Source: Thermovibrio ammonificans HB-1
GTDB lineage: Bacteria; Aquificota; Aquificia; Desulfurobacteriales; Desulfurobacteriaceae
Assembly: GCF_000185805.1 (NCBI RefSeq)
Contig: NC_014926.1
Coordinates: 886,418-950,417 of the forward strand
DNA length: 64,000 bases
Reading direction: 5' to 3'
Positions within the stretch are counted from its first letter, which is position 1; each line of letters starts with the position of its first letter. The notes beneath the pieces were generated by a model. It was given only the letters and a program-made list of their open reading frames with translations. It made no database searches and was not told the origin of the DNA. Positions 8,280 through 16,170 of this stretch are shown piece by piece. The translations under genes and the position numbers were made by a program.

Positions 8280-8502
8280 CGATGAAGGCTTCATTTTCGA
8301 CCCCGAAACGGGAAACAGCTTTACTGTGAACCAAACGGGTCTCTTTATCATCAAGCTCCTGAAAGAGGGCAAGAGCGAGGAGGAGATAGTGCAGGCCCTT
8401 ACCGAGGAGTTTGACGTTTCCCCCGAGGAGGCCCGCAGAGACCTTGTGGACTTTATAGAGCAGCTCAGGCTCAACGGCCTTCTGGAGGTGAAGAATGTAT
8501 AG
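8251..8502 (+). CDS. PqqD-like peptide-binding protein (RRE type)
   Basis: An 83-residue protein matching the PqqD pattern. It has an N-terminal beta strand pair (the L-x-x-x-N-x-T-G-x-x-I motif, here FTVNQTGLFIIKLL), then a three-helix winged-helix core with EEIVQALTEEFDVSPEEARRD and FIEQLRLNGLLE. PqqD-type domains bind leader peptides and deliver them to modifying enzymes. The start is an ATG after AAAGGAGGT, inside the end of the DUF4405 gene. The ATP-grasp gene starts inside its last codons. Its presence next to an ATP-grasp enzyme and tiny or leader-bearing proteins suggests ribosomal-peptide modification; the substrate is unproven. Confidence 0.85.
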   Translation: MGKLNRLAINDEGFIFDPETGNSFTVNQTGLFIIKLLKEGKSEEEIVQALTEEFDVSPEEARRDLVDFIEQLRLNGLLEVKNV

Positions 8503-9523
8503 AGTTGCGGTTTCCGGCATCAACGCCGTTGATAACCCGGGGCCGGGAGTCGGCATAGCCAAGAGCTTGAAGCAGAGTGACCTTGAGGTTACCGTTTACG
8601 GCCTTGCCTACGACGCTATGGAGCCCGGCATCTATATGGACTGGCTCATAGATAAGAGCTTCATAATGCCCTACCCTTCCGAGGGGGAAGAGCTCTTCCT
8701 CCAGCGGCTCTTCTACATAAAGGAGCGCTACGGGCTCGACGCCGTTATTCCTGCCCTCGATGCCGAGCTTCCCCTCTTCATTAAGGGTGCCCAGTTCCTT
8801 GCCTCTTCCGGGATTAAGACCTTCCTTCCCACCGAGGAGCAGTTCAAGCTCCGGGGCAAGGATAAGCTCCCCATGGTTGCCGACCGCATAGGGGTTAAGG
8901 TTCCCAGAACCGTAACCGTAACCTCTTACGAAGACCTGGTAAAGGCCGTTGAGGAGATTGGCTTTCCGGTAATGATTAAGGGAATCTTCTACAAGGCCTA
9001 CAAGGCCTACAACGTATCCCAGGCTACCGGCTACTTTAACTCCATAGTTTCCGAGTGGGGTTACCCGGTAATCGTTCAGGAGGTTGTCTCCGGCGAAGAG
9101 ATGAACGTTGTGGGGTTGGGAGACGGCGAAGGCGGCCACTTCGGCCTTGTGGGGATAAAGAAGCTCTGGATAACGAGCTTAGGCAAGATTTGGACCGGCG
9201 TTACGGTTCGCAACGAGGCCCTGCTTGAGGCGGCCGCCAACTTCGTCTCTTCCTTTAAGTGGCGTGGGGCTTTTGAGTTTGAGTGTATAGTGAACGGCTC
9301 CACCATCTACCTGATAGAGGTGAACCCCCGCTTCCCGGCTTGGGTTTACTTTGCAACGGGGGTAGGTGTGAACCTTCCGGCAAGGCTCCTTAAGGCGGCT
9401 CTCGGCCTTGAGCCGGAGTGCTCCTGGGATTACGAGGCCGGGAAGCTCTACGTTCGCTACACCGACGATTTGGTCACCGATATGTCCCGGTTCCAGAAAG
9501 TTGTGACTTCGGGAGAGACTTAA
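8495..9523 (+). CDS. ATP-grasp carboxylate-amine ligase-like enzyme
   Basis: A 342-residue ATP-grasp protein of the carbamoyl-phosphate-synthase-like type. It has an N-terminal Rossmann-like domain (1-115), a central ATP-grasp fold with the lysine motif GFPVMIKG near 160-167 and the metal-binding motif LIEVNPRFP near 272-280. ATP-grasp enzymes activate a carboxylate as acyl phosphate and join it to an amine or thiol. It overlaps the PqqD-like gene by eight bases, strongly implying joint function. The substrate is unknown. A peptide carboxylate or side chain presented by PqqD, coupled to an amine from the downstream decarboxylase, is one hypothesis. Confidence 0.88.
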   Translation: MYRVAVSGINAVDNPGPGVGIAKSLKQSDLEVTVYGLAYDAMEPGIYMDWLIDKSFIMPYPSEGEELFLQRLFYIKERYGLDAVIPALDAELPLFIKGAQFLASSGIKTFLPTEEQFKLRGKDKLPMVADRIGVKVPRTVTVTSYEDLVKAVEEIGFPVMIKGIFYKAYKAYNVSQATGYFNSIVSEWGYPVIVQEVVSGEEMNVVGLGDGEGGHFGLVGIKKLWITSLGKIWTGVTVRNEALLEAAANFVSSFKWRGAFEFECIVNGSTIYLIEVNPRFPAWVYFATGVGVNLPARLLKAALGLEPECSWDYEAGKLYVRYTDDLVTDMSRFQKVVTSGET

Positions 9524-9536
9524 CGGGGAGGCAGAG

Positions 9537-9671
9537 ATGGCTATTAAAAGGCTTCTCTCTCTTTTGCTTCTCGTTTCTACGGCGGCCTTCCTCGGAAGCT
9601 GCTGCCCGTGCACCAAGAGGTGCTTTAACCCGTGTAAACCGTGCAAACCGTGTAAGTGCTTAAGGAGGTAA
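9537..9671 (+). CDS. 44-residue Cys-rich lipoprotein
   Basis: I read this small gene directly: ATG at 9537 after GGGGAGGCAG, stop TAA at 9669-9671. An N-terminal Lys/Arg and hydrophobic stretch ends in the lipobox LGSC, with Cys22 as the lipidated residue. The mature part is only 23 residues and contains eight Cys (22, 23, 25, 29, 33, 36, 39, 41) in CPC, NPCKPC and KPCKC spacings, plus several Lys and Pro. It lies between the ATP-grasp and decarboxylase genes, and the latter's ribosome-binding site is its last codons. It may be a metal-binding lipopeptide, or the substrate of the PqqD/ATP-grasp pair. No family was recognised. Confidence 0.8.
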   Translation: MAIKRLLSLLLLVSTAAFLGSCCPCTKRCFNPCKPCKPCKCLRR

Positions 9672-9676
9672 CAACC

Positions 9677-11029
9677 ATGAAGAAACCTTACGAGAAACCG
9701 GTTATCTTCAAACTCAAAACCGGTTTCATGAACAAGTTCGGCGGAGGCTCTTACTTCCTGAAAAAGGTCAGAACGAAGATAGACGGCGTTCCCGTAGATG
9801 AGCTGGTTGAGCGGTTCGGTTCTCCCCTGTTCGTCTTCTCTGAAAAGAGGCTTCGCAACAAGTTCAGGGAGCTTAAAAACGCCTTTACCCTCCGCTACCC
9901 TAACGTTGAGTTCAGCTGGTCTTACAAGACCAACTACCTCGACGCTATCTGTGCAATTCTCCACTCTGAAGGGGAAACTGCCGAAGTCGTTTCGGAGTTT
10001 GAGTACGAGAAGGCCCGCCGCCTGGGCGTTCCGGGCAACCAGATAATCTACAACGGCCCCTACAAGCCCTTAGACTCCTTGAGGAGGGCCGCTCGGGAGG
10101 GAGCCAGGATAAACATCGACCACTTTGAGGAGATTGCCGACCTTGAGCAGGTGGCCGACGAGCTGGGAACCAAGATAAAGGTGGGTATAAGGCTCAACAT
10201 GGATACCGGTATAAAGCCCCAGTGGAGCCGCTTCGGCTTCAACCTTGAGAACGGCCAGGCCCTTGATGCCGTTAAGAGGATTGCCGCCGGCGGCAAGCTC
10301 GAGCTTGTGGGCCTTCACTGCCACATAGGGACCTTTATCCTTGAGCCCCGTGCCTACGAAAACGAAGTGAGGAAGATGGTTCAGTTTGCCTACCAGGTTG
10401 AGGAGCAGTTCGGCTTTAAGATTGAGTACTTGGATATCGGAGGCGGTTTCCCCTCTAAAAACAGGCTTAAGGGGGTTTACCTTCCCCCAGACGTTGCCGT
10501 TCCTTCGATAGACGAGTTTGCCGAGAGGGTGTGCAACGCCCTCCTCGAGAGCTTGAAGCCCGGAGACTACCCCAAGCTCATCCTTGAGAGCGGAAGGGCG
10601 ATAGTTGACGAGGCGGGCTTCCTCATAACAACCGTTCACGCCTCTAAGAGGATGCCCGACGGCCGCCGTGCCTACGTTCTTGATGCAGGGGTGAACATTC
10701 TGTTTACCGCCTTTTGGTACCACTTCAACGTGGAGCTCGATAGGGAGGTTCAGGGGCCTTCCGAGCCGTGTATCCTTTACGGCCCCTTGTGTATGAACAT
10801 AGACGTTGTAGACGACGCTGTTCAGCTTCCGCCCCTACCCCGGGGAACGAGGCTCATACTCTCCCCTGTGGGGGCTTACAACGTGACCCAGTGGATGCAG
10901 TTTATCCGCTACAGGCCGGCGGTTGTTCTCATCGGCGAGAACGGGGAGGTTGACCTTATCCGCGAGGCCGAGGACCTTTCCGATATTGTTCGTCGCGAGA
11001 AGCTCCCGGAGAGGTTGAAGCTGCAATGA
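9677..11029 (+). CDS. LysA-like PLP-dependent decarboxylase with leader-like N-terminus
   Basis: A 450-residue fold-type III PLP enzyme of the diaminopimelate/ornithine decarboxylase family. The PLP lysine is K84 in SWSYKTNY, with HCHIGT at 214-219, the phosphate loop DIGGGFP at 253-259 and the second-subunit cysteine C372 in GPLCMNID. The first 25 or so residues are extra compared with usual LysA proteins: MKKPYEKPVI, then a Lys/Phe segment and MNKFGGG. The YxxP-hydrophobic pattern recalls leader peptides bound by PqqD-like domains. The ATG at 9677 follows AGGAGGTAAC. The likely product is an amine from Lys, diaminopimelate or a similar substrate. Whether it acts on a free amino acid or a peptide is unknown. 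Confidence 0.85.
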   Translation: MKKPYEKPVIFKLKTGFMNKFGGGSYFLKKVRTKIDGVPVDELVERFGSPLFVFSEKRLRNKFRELKNAFTLRYPNVEFSWSYKTNYLDAICAILHSEGETAEVVSEFEYEKARRLGVPGNQIIYNGPYKPLDSLRRAAREGARINIDHFEEIADLEQVADELGTKIKVGIRLNMDTGIKPQWSRFGFNLENGQALDAVKRIAAGGKLELVGLHCHIGTFILEPRAYENEVRKMVQFAYQVEEQFGFKIEYLDIGGGFPSKNRLKGVYLPPDVAVPSIDEFAERVCNALLESLKPGDYPKLILESGRAIVDEAGFLITTVHASKRMPDGRRAYVLDAGVNILFTAFWYHFNVELDREVQGPSEPCILYGPLCMNIDVVDDAVQLPPLPRGTRLILSPVGAYNVTQWMQFIRYRPAVVLIGENGEVDLIREAEDLSDIVRREKLPERLKLQ

Positions 11030-13095
11030 GCTTCTTAACCCGCTACGCCGTTTCCATACTGAAGAGCTACTCGGCGGTTCTCTTTAACTCCAGCGTTTGG
11101 GGAGGAGCTGCTCTCCTCCTCCTCACCTTCCTGAACCCGAACGTAGGGTTCGGCGGCTTTGTCTCTTTGATTTCCGCCTACCTGTTTGCACGGCTTGTGG
11201 GCTTTAAGGAGGAGTTCCTCAGGCTCGACTACTACGTTTACAACCCGCTCCTTGTGGGGCTTTCGCTGGGCTACCTTTTTAAGCTGAACTTCTTGAGCTT
11301 ACTCTTCTTTACAATTGCCGGGATTCTGTCGTTCCTGCTCACCTACTTTATCTCATCGTTCCTCTACTACTACCTGAAACTGCCGGTTCTCAGCGTGCCC
11401 TTTGTGGTGGGAAGCTCCCTCCTCTACCTTGCAAGCTCCAAGTTCTCTAACCTTTTTGTCGGGAGCCTCTACCCCCAGTTCCACTTCTTTGTAAAGCCCC
11501 TCCCTCTCCCACTGCCGGTTGAAGGTTACCTGAAGTCGCTGGGGGCCGTTTTCTTTACCCCCACTGTTTTAGGCGGTGCTGTAATATTCGCGGTTCTACT
11601 TGCCGTCTCGCGGATACTGGTTCTCCTCTCTTTAATCGGCTACTTCTCCGGAACCCTCTTCCAGGCACTACTGACCGGCTCTGCCTACCACGCCTTTACA
11701 GACACGGCCGCCTTTAACTACATTCTGGCCTCTATGGCGGTTGGAGGCGTTTTTCTCGTTCCCTCCCTCAGAAGCTACAAGTTTGCCCTGCTGGCCTCTC
11801 TGCTTGCCGTTCCCTTCAACGCTGGTGCCAAGGTGTTCTGGGAGAGTTACGGCCTTCCGGTTTTCGCCCTTCCCTTTAACGTTACCACCCACCTGCTCCT
11901 TTACGTTCTTATGTCGGTTAACTACTGGGCGGTTGTGAAGCTCTACAAGGGAACCCCCGAGAGGACCTTGGACTACTACCTGACTTTTGTAAAGCGTTTC
12001 CCCTCTACCGATAGGGAGGTGAGCCTGCCCTTTTCCGGCAGGTGGACCGTTTGGCAGTCGTTCAACGGCGAGTGGACCCACAAGGGCCCCTGGCGTTATG
12101 CCGTTGACTTTGTCATAACCGACCAGGAGGGGAATACTTACTCGGGGGACGGCTACTACCTTACCGACTACTACGCCTTCGGTAAGCCCGTTCTCTCGCC
12201 GGCCGAAGGTCAGGTGGTTTCGGTAGTTTCTACCCTACCGGATAACCCTCCGGGCAAGGCCGACAGGGAGAACAACTGGGGTAACTACGTGTTAATTAGG
12301 GACAAGCGGGGTTTTTACGTTCTTGTCGCCCACTTTAAGCAAAACAGCATCAGGGTGAAGCCCGGCGACTACGTTGTTCGGGGCACTCTTTTGGGCCAGT
12401 GCGGCAACTCCGGCTACTCCCCTCAGCCCCATATCCACATCCACGTTCAGCTCCTTCCCGAGCTGGGAGCTCCTACTGTTCCCTTTGTTTTCTCTTCCTA
12501 CCTTGTTGGCAACCTCTTTAAGGATGCCGGCGTTCCTTCTGTCGGTGAGGTGGTTGAGCCGGTTTACCCCGATAAGTCTCTGTTATCGCGGCTCAACTTG
12601 TTAATAGACCAGGAGCTCTCCTACTCGGTTTTCGAGGGTGAAAAGGAGGTTTCAGAGCTTCACCTCAAGGTTAAAATGGCCCCGGACTCCACCTTCTACC
12701 TGACAGACGGCAGGGCGAAGCTCTACTTCGGAATCAGGAACTCCACCTTCTACTTCTACCACTTTGAGGGGGATACTTCTTCTCCCCTTAAATACCTCTT
12801 CTTCTCGGCCCCGAAGATTCCTCTCTTTGAAAAACAGGGAGTTTACTGGCGCGACTACCTTCCCCTTATAGCCGTTACTTCACGACTGAAGAGGGAGCTC
12901 TACCTGCTCCTCTCCTCGTTTAAAGAGAACCTGTTTCAGGTTTCGGTTAAAAGCTCTTGGAAAGGAAGGGATTCCTTGCACTCTGATATACTTTTACCCT
13001 CCGGTAAAAGGGTTGAAGCTTTTACACTTTTATCCCCGGACTACGGCTTCGAGGAGATTCGTTACGGCTCTATAACTTTAAAGAGAAGGAGGTAA
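11026..13095 (+). CDS. Urea-transporter-like / M23 peptidase fusion protein
   Basis: A 689-residue protein. Residues 1 to about 310 hold many membrane helices of the urea-transporter (UT) type. The segment from about 350 to 490 is a LytM/M23 zinc peptidase domain, with the metal-ligand region YAVDF near 357, the AHFKQNS element and the closing motif PHIHIHVQ near 466-473. A beta-rich tail of about 200 residues follows. M23 domains cleave peptidoglycan cross-links or Gly-rich peptides on the outer side of the membrane. A channel fused to such a domain suggests export or capture of a small amine or amide together with wall or peptide processing. The gene overlaps the decarboxylase gene by ATGA and so belongs to the same system. 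Confidence 0.85.
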   Translation: MSFLTRYAVSILKSYSAVLFNSSVWGGAALLLLTFLNPNVGFGGFVSLISAYLFARLVGFKEEFLRLDYYVYNPLLVGLSLGYLFKLNFLSLLFFTIAGILSFLLTYFISSFLYYYLKLPVLSVPFVVGSSLLYLASSKFSNLFVGSLYPQFHFFVKPLPLPLPVEGYLKSLGAVFFTPTVLGGAVIFAVLLAVSRILVLLSLIGYFSGTLFQALLTGSAYHAFTDTAAFNYILASMAVGGVFLVPSLRSYKFALLASLLAVPFNAGAKVFWESYGLPVFALPFNVTTHLLLYVLMSVNYWAVVKLYKGTPERTLDYYLTFVKRFPSTDREVSLPFSGRWTVWQSFNGEWTHKGPWRYAVDFVITDQEGNTYSGDGYYLTDYYAFGKPVLSPAEGQVVSVVSTLPDNPPGKADRENNWGNYVLIRDKRGFYVLVAHFKQNSIRVKPGDYVVRGTLLGQCGNSGYSPQPHIHIHVQLLPELGAPTVPFVFSSYLVGNLFKDAGVPSVGEVVEPVYPDKSLLSRLNLLIDQELSYSVFEGEKEVSELHLKVKMAPDSTFYLTDGRAKLYFGIRNSTFYFYHFEGDTSSPLKYLFFSAPKIPLFEKQGVYWRDYLPLIAVTSRLKRELYLLLSSFKENLFQVSVKSSWKGRDSLHSDILLPSGKRVEAFTLLSPDYGFEEIRYGSITLKRRR

Positions 13096-13097
13096 GG

Positions 13098-13994
13098 ATG
13101 AGGAAGCTCTTGGCTGTGGCAACTCTGTGTTCTGCCATATGGGTTTCTGCTGCATCTGCGGCTGAGCTCGATGCTCCCGTTCACGGCTACGAGGCGCTCT
13201 ACGGCACCTACATCAACTACAGCGGCTCCGGCCTTAAAGATTACGGTTACGTGGGAACCGGTTACCTCTCCTTCGGAGAGAAAGGCAACGCCGTTCAGCT
13301 GGGCTACAGCTATACCTACATCAACTACAAAACCGGCAGCAACCTCACGCAACACGACTTTACCGCCGCCTACTCAAACACCAACGGCATACTGAGAAAC
13401 CATACTTTTACCCTTGGCGGTCACTACATCAGCAGCGACGACGACCTTACAGACGGCGGTTACACCCTATTCTTCGACGGAACTTACAACAGCTACCAGA
13501 AGCGTTACCCTTACGCCTTCCAGTGGAACGGGGGGCTCGGCTTTTACTACACCCGTTACCCCAACACTGTAGATTTCTACGTTTTCCAGTTTACCCCCCA
13601 TACTACGGTGAAGCTCTTCTCTAACTACCGTCAGGGAGCCCTCTACCTCGACTTTACCGGTTACGCAATTCACGTAAATAAGGCCTCTCAGGTCGGTCTG
13701 GATAAATCCAACTACTACTCTGCCGAGGCGGCCCTCCGCTACTACTACGGCAGTTACGACGTTAAGGTGGGTGGCTGGCTCGGTAAACAGGTTTTCGCCG
13801 TTAAGAACATGGGATTCGTTGTTTACAACCTGTCGGAGAAGTACAAAGGCGGTGCCGAACTGGAGCTTGGCTATACCTTCAGAAACGGTTTAAGGCTCTC
13901 TTTAAACTACACTTACAACCGTTACAAGGAGCTTGAGACCGACGACTCTGTTAACCAGTCGGTTGTAACGGTTTCTCTCGGCTACCGATTCTAA
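13098..13994 (+). CDS. Outer-membrane beta-barrel protein
   Basis: A 298-residue protein with a clear signal peptide (cut after SAASAA, near residue 22). The rest is almost entirely alternating aromatic and polar beta strands rich in Tyr, Gly, Asn and Thr, ending in YRF, the aromatic C-terminal signature of Bam-assembled barrels. I count about 14 candidate strands, but the number is approximate. The ATG follows GAAGGAGGTAAG, three bases past the transporter/peptidase stop. It is probably an outer-membrane channel for the operon's product or substrate. No specific family was recognised. Confidence 0.8.
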   Translation: MRKLLAVATLCSAIWVSAASAAELDAPVHGYEALYGTYINYSGSGLKDYGYVGTGYLSFGEKGNAVQLGYSYTYINYKTGSNLTQHDFTAAYSNTNGILRNHTFTLGGHYISSDDDLTDGGYTLFFDGTYNSYQKRYPYAFQWNGGLGFYYTRYPNTVDFYVFQFTPHTTVKLFSNYRQGALYLDFTGYAIHVNKASQVGLDKSNYYSAEAALRYYYGSYDVKVGGWLGKQVFAVKNMGFVVYNLSEKYKGGAELELGYTFRNGLRLSLNYTYNRYKELETDDSVNQSVVTVSLGYRF

Positions 13995-14007
13995 GACGGA
14001 GGGTAAA

Positions 14008-14679
14008 TTGAGGAAAATCGCCTCTTTGATTCTTGCCTTTCTGTGGGCCGTTTCGGCCCACGCAACTTCCCTCTCTTACCAGGAGATTAAACAGGCCTAC
14101 TACCGCTCTTACCTTTACGAAAAGAGCGGAGATTACAAAGACGCGATAAACGCCCTGATGCCGGTTTATCAGGCCTATCCCAACGGTTACACGGTTAACC
14201 TGAGGTTGGGGTGGCTCTACTACCTGTGGAAGAAGTACTCAAACTCCGAATACCACTACGGTAAGGCTTTAAAGGCTATACCCTCTTCCGTTGAAGCTAT
14301 GCTCGGCCTGACCCTTCCCTACATGGCCCAGGGCCGCTGGACAGACGTAGAGTCTATCTGCTACCGTATACTCAAAATAGACTACTACAACTACTACGGG
14401 AACCTGCGCCTCTCTGCTGCTTACAGAAACCAGGGGAAATTCAAGTACGCCGAAGCCGTAGACCGTAAGATGCTCGCAATCTACCCTACAGACGGCCAGT
14501 TCCTCCTTGAGCTTGCACGCTCCCTCTACGGGGAGGGAAAGCTCGCCTACGCCGAATCTATACTGAAAGACCTTTTAATACTCGAACCGGAAAACTACAA
14601 GGCCAAAGAGCTTCTCTCCCGAATAGAATCGGAGCTGAAGACCAAAAAGAGCACCTCCAATTCAACTTCCCGAAACTGA
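14008..14679 (+). CDS. Exported TPR-repeat protein
   Basis: A 223-residue protein starting at TTG 14008, six bases after GGAGGG. A signal peptide (MRKIASLILAFLWAVSAHA) is followed by about four to five tetratricopeptide repeats with typical A/G-x-x-Y patterns (GDYKDAINALMPVYQAYP, WTDVESICYRILKIDYYN, FKYAEAVDRKMLAIYP, LAYAESILKDLLILEP). TPR proteins scaffold complexes. As the last gene of the sigma-54 operon, it probably organises the periplasmic or outer-membrane parts, including the preceding barrel. Confidence 0.82.
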   Translation: MRKIASLILAFLWAVSAHATSLSYQEIKQAYYRSYLYEKSGDYKDAINALMPVYQAYPNGYTVNLRLGWLYYLWKKYSNSEYHYGKALKAIPSSVEAMLGLTLPYMAQGRWTDVESICYRILKIDYYNYYGNLRLSAAYRNQGKFKYAEAVDRKMLAIYPTDGQFLLELARSLYGEGKLAYAESILKDLLILEPENYKAKELLSRIESELKTKKSTSNSTSRN

Positions 14680-14780
14680 CCGGGGGCGGCCTTTACTTCT
14701 GCCTTCCGTTTACTTTAAACCAGCTACCGAAAGAGCTCAACTCCCCCTTTCCCACTCAATTCTCGGTAGCCCCAAATTAA

Positions 14781-14803
14781 AAAGGGGCCATTGCGGCCCC
14801 TTA
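14781..14803. terminator. Rho-independent terminator between convergent operons
   Basis: An 8-bp stem, AAGGGGCC/GGCCCCTT at 14782-14789 and 14795-14802, encloses ATTGC. On the minus strand it is followed by TTTTTAATTT, a good terminator for the purD operon. On the plus strand the T-tract is weaker (TTAACTTCT), but it may also stop the sigma-54 operon. The rest of 14680-14876 holds only a second, longer-looped repeat (GCTACCGA at 14723 and TCGGTAGC at 14763). Confidence 0.75.
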
Positions 14804-14876
14804 ACTTCTCTAACCCTTACTTGGCGGTAGTTAGCGTTTATTCCTCTGAATCCGGAGTATCCACTTGCACTTAAAC

Positions 14877-16157
14877 CTACTCTCTGCCGAGCCTTTTAAC
14901 GGCCTTAAGCCCTATATCTCTCCTGTAGTGCATACCTTCAAAGTGAATCTTCTCTATCGCCCTGTAAACCCTTTCCCTTGCCTCTACTATGTCTTTGCCC
15001 AGGGCGGTAACGTTTAAAACCCTTCCGCCGTTTGTCACAAGTTTTCCGTTTTCCAGCTTGGTTCCGGCGTGGAACACCACAACCGACGGCTCTTTTTCGG
15101 CCTCCTCTACGCCGGTTATCACCTTACCCTTCTCGTACTTTCCGGGGTATCCCTTAGAGGCGAGAACCACACATATGGAGGTTTCGGGGCTCCAGCGGAG
15201 CTCTTCAACGAGCCTTCCCTCCGCCGCACTCAGACACACCTGGGCCAGGTCGCTCTCCAGCCTCCTCATGAGGGTTTGGGCTTCGGGGTCTCCGAACCTT
15301 ACGTTGAACTCGAGAACCTGCGGGCCGCTCTCTGTTATCATGAGTCCGGCGTAGAGAACGCCCCTGAACGGCGTTCCCCTCTCCCTCATCCCTTTCAGTA
15401 TCGGCTCTATTACCCTCTTCTGAACTTCCGCCTCAAGCTCTTTAGACATAACCGGAGCCGGCGAGTAGGCCCCCATGCCTCCGGTGTTTGGCCCTCTGTC
15501 GCCGTCGAAAACCGCCTTGTGGTCTTGGGCCGGCTCAAGGGGGATGTAGCGCTCTCCGTCGGTAACAACAAGGTAGGAAACCTCTTCCCCTTTAAGGCAC
15601 TCTTCAACAACGATTCTGTTTCCGGCCTCGCCGAACACCTTTTGAACCATTATCCTCTCTACCGCCTCCAGGGCCTCTTCAACCGTTTGGGCAACAACAA
15701 CTCCCTTGCCGGCGGCAAGGCCGTCGGCTTTCACAACTATCGGAGCCCCCTTCTCCTTTATAAACTCCTTGGCTTTGTTCGGGTCTTCAAACACCCAGAA
15801 GGGGGCGGTAGGGACTCCCAGCTCCCTCATAATCTCTTTTGCAAACACCTTGCTCCCCTCGAGCCGGGCCGCCTCTTTACTGGGGCCGAACACCTTGAGT
15901 CCCTTTTTCTGGAACTCGTCGGTTATACCCGCAACAAGCGGAGCTTCCGGCCCCACAACGGTTAGCTCTATCCCTTCCCTTTGGGCAAACTCGGCCAAGG
16001 CCTTAACGTCTGTTGGGCTGATGGGAACACACTCCCCTACTTTGGCAATCCCCGGGTTCCCCGGGGCTCCGTAAACCTTCTCAACTTCGGGACTCTGTGC
16101 CAGCTTCCAGGCAAGGGCGTGTTCCCTGCCTCCGCCGCCTACAACGAGAACTTTCAT
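14877..16157 (-). CDS. purD: Phosphoribosylamine--glycine ligase
   Basis: A 426-residue protein matching PurD along its full length: N-terminal GGGGREHALAWKL, the VVGPEAPLVAG segment, ATP-grasp motifs (VVKADGLAAGKGVVVA) and the RFGDPEAQ metal site. It joins glycine to 5-phosphoribosylamine in step two of purine synthesis in the cytoplasm. The ATG at 16157 follows GGGGAGCGG. It is the last gene of a minus-strand operon, after the lytic transglycosylase gene with a 13-base gap, and a terminator hairpin lies about 75 bases downstream. Confidence 0.97.
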   Translation of the reverse strand: MKVLVVGGGGREHALAWKLAQSPEVEKVYGAPGNPGIAKVGECVPISPTDVKALAEFAQREGIELTVVGPEAPLVAGITDEFQKKGLKVFGPSKEAARLEGSKVFAKEIMRELGVPTAPFWVFEDPNKAKEFIKEKGAPIVVKADGLAAGKGVVVAQTVEEALEAVERIMVQKVFGEAGNRIVVEECLKGEEVSYLVVTDGERYIPLEPAQDHKAVFDGDRGPNTGGMGAYSPAPVMSKELEAEVQKRVIEPILKGMRERGTPFRGVLYAGLMITESGPQVLEFNVRFGDPEAQTLMRRLESDLAQVCLSAAEGRLVEELRWSPETSICVVLASKGYPGKYEKGKVITGVEEAEKEPSVVVFHAGTKLENGKLVTNGGRVLNVTALGKDIVEARERVYRAIEKIHFEGMHYRRDIGLKAVKRLGRE

Positions 16158-16170
16158 CTTCCGCTCCCCG

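Noticed and set aside
8471-9964. Minus-strand frames of 222 and 261 codons opposite the ATP-grasp and decarboxylase genes
   Set aside because: Shadow frames of strongly coding plus-strand genes, with no start signals.
15069-15965. 298-codon plus-strand frame opposite purD
   Set aside because: The purD reading is certain along the whole region; the opposite frame shows no family features.
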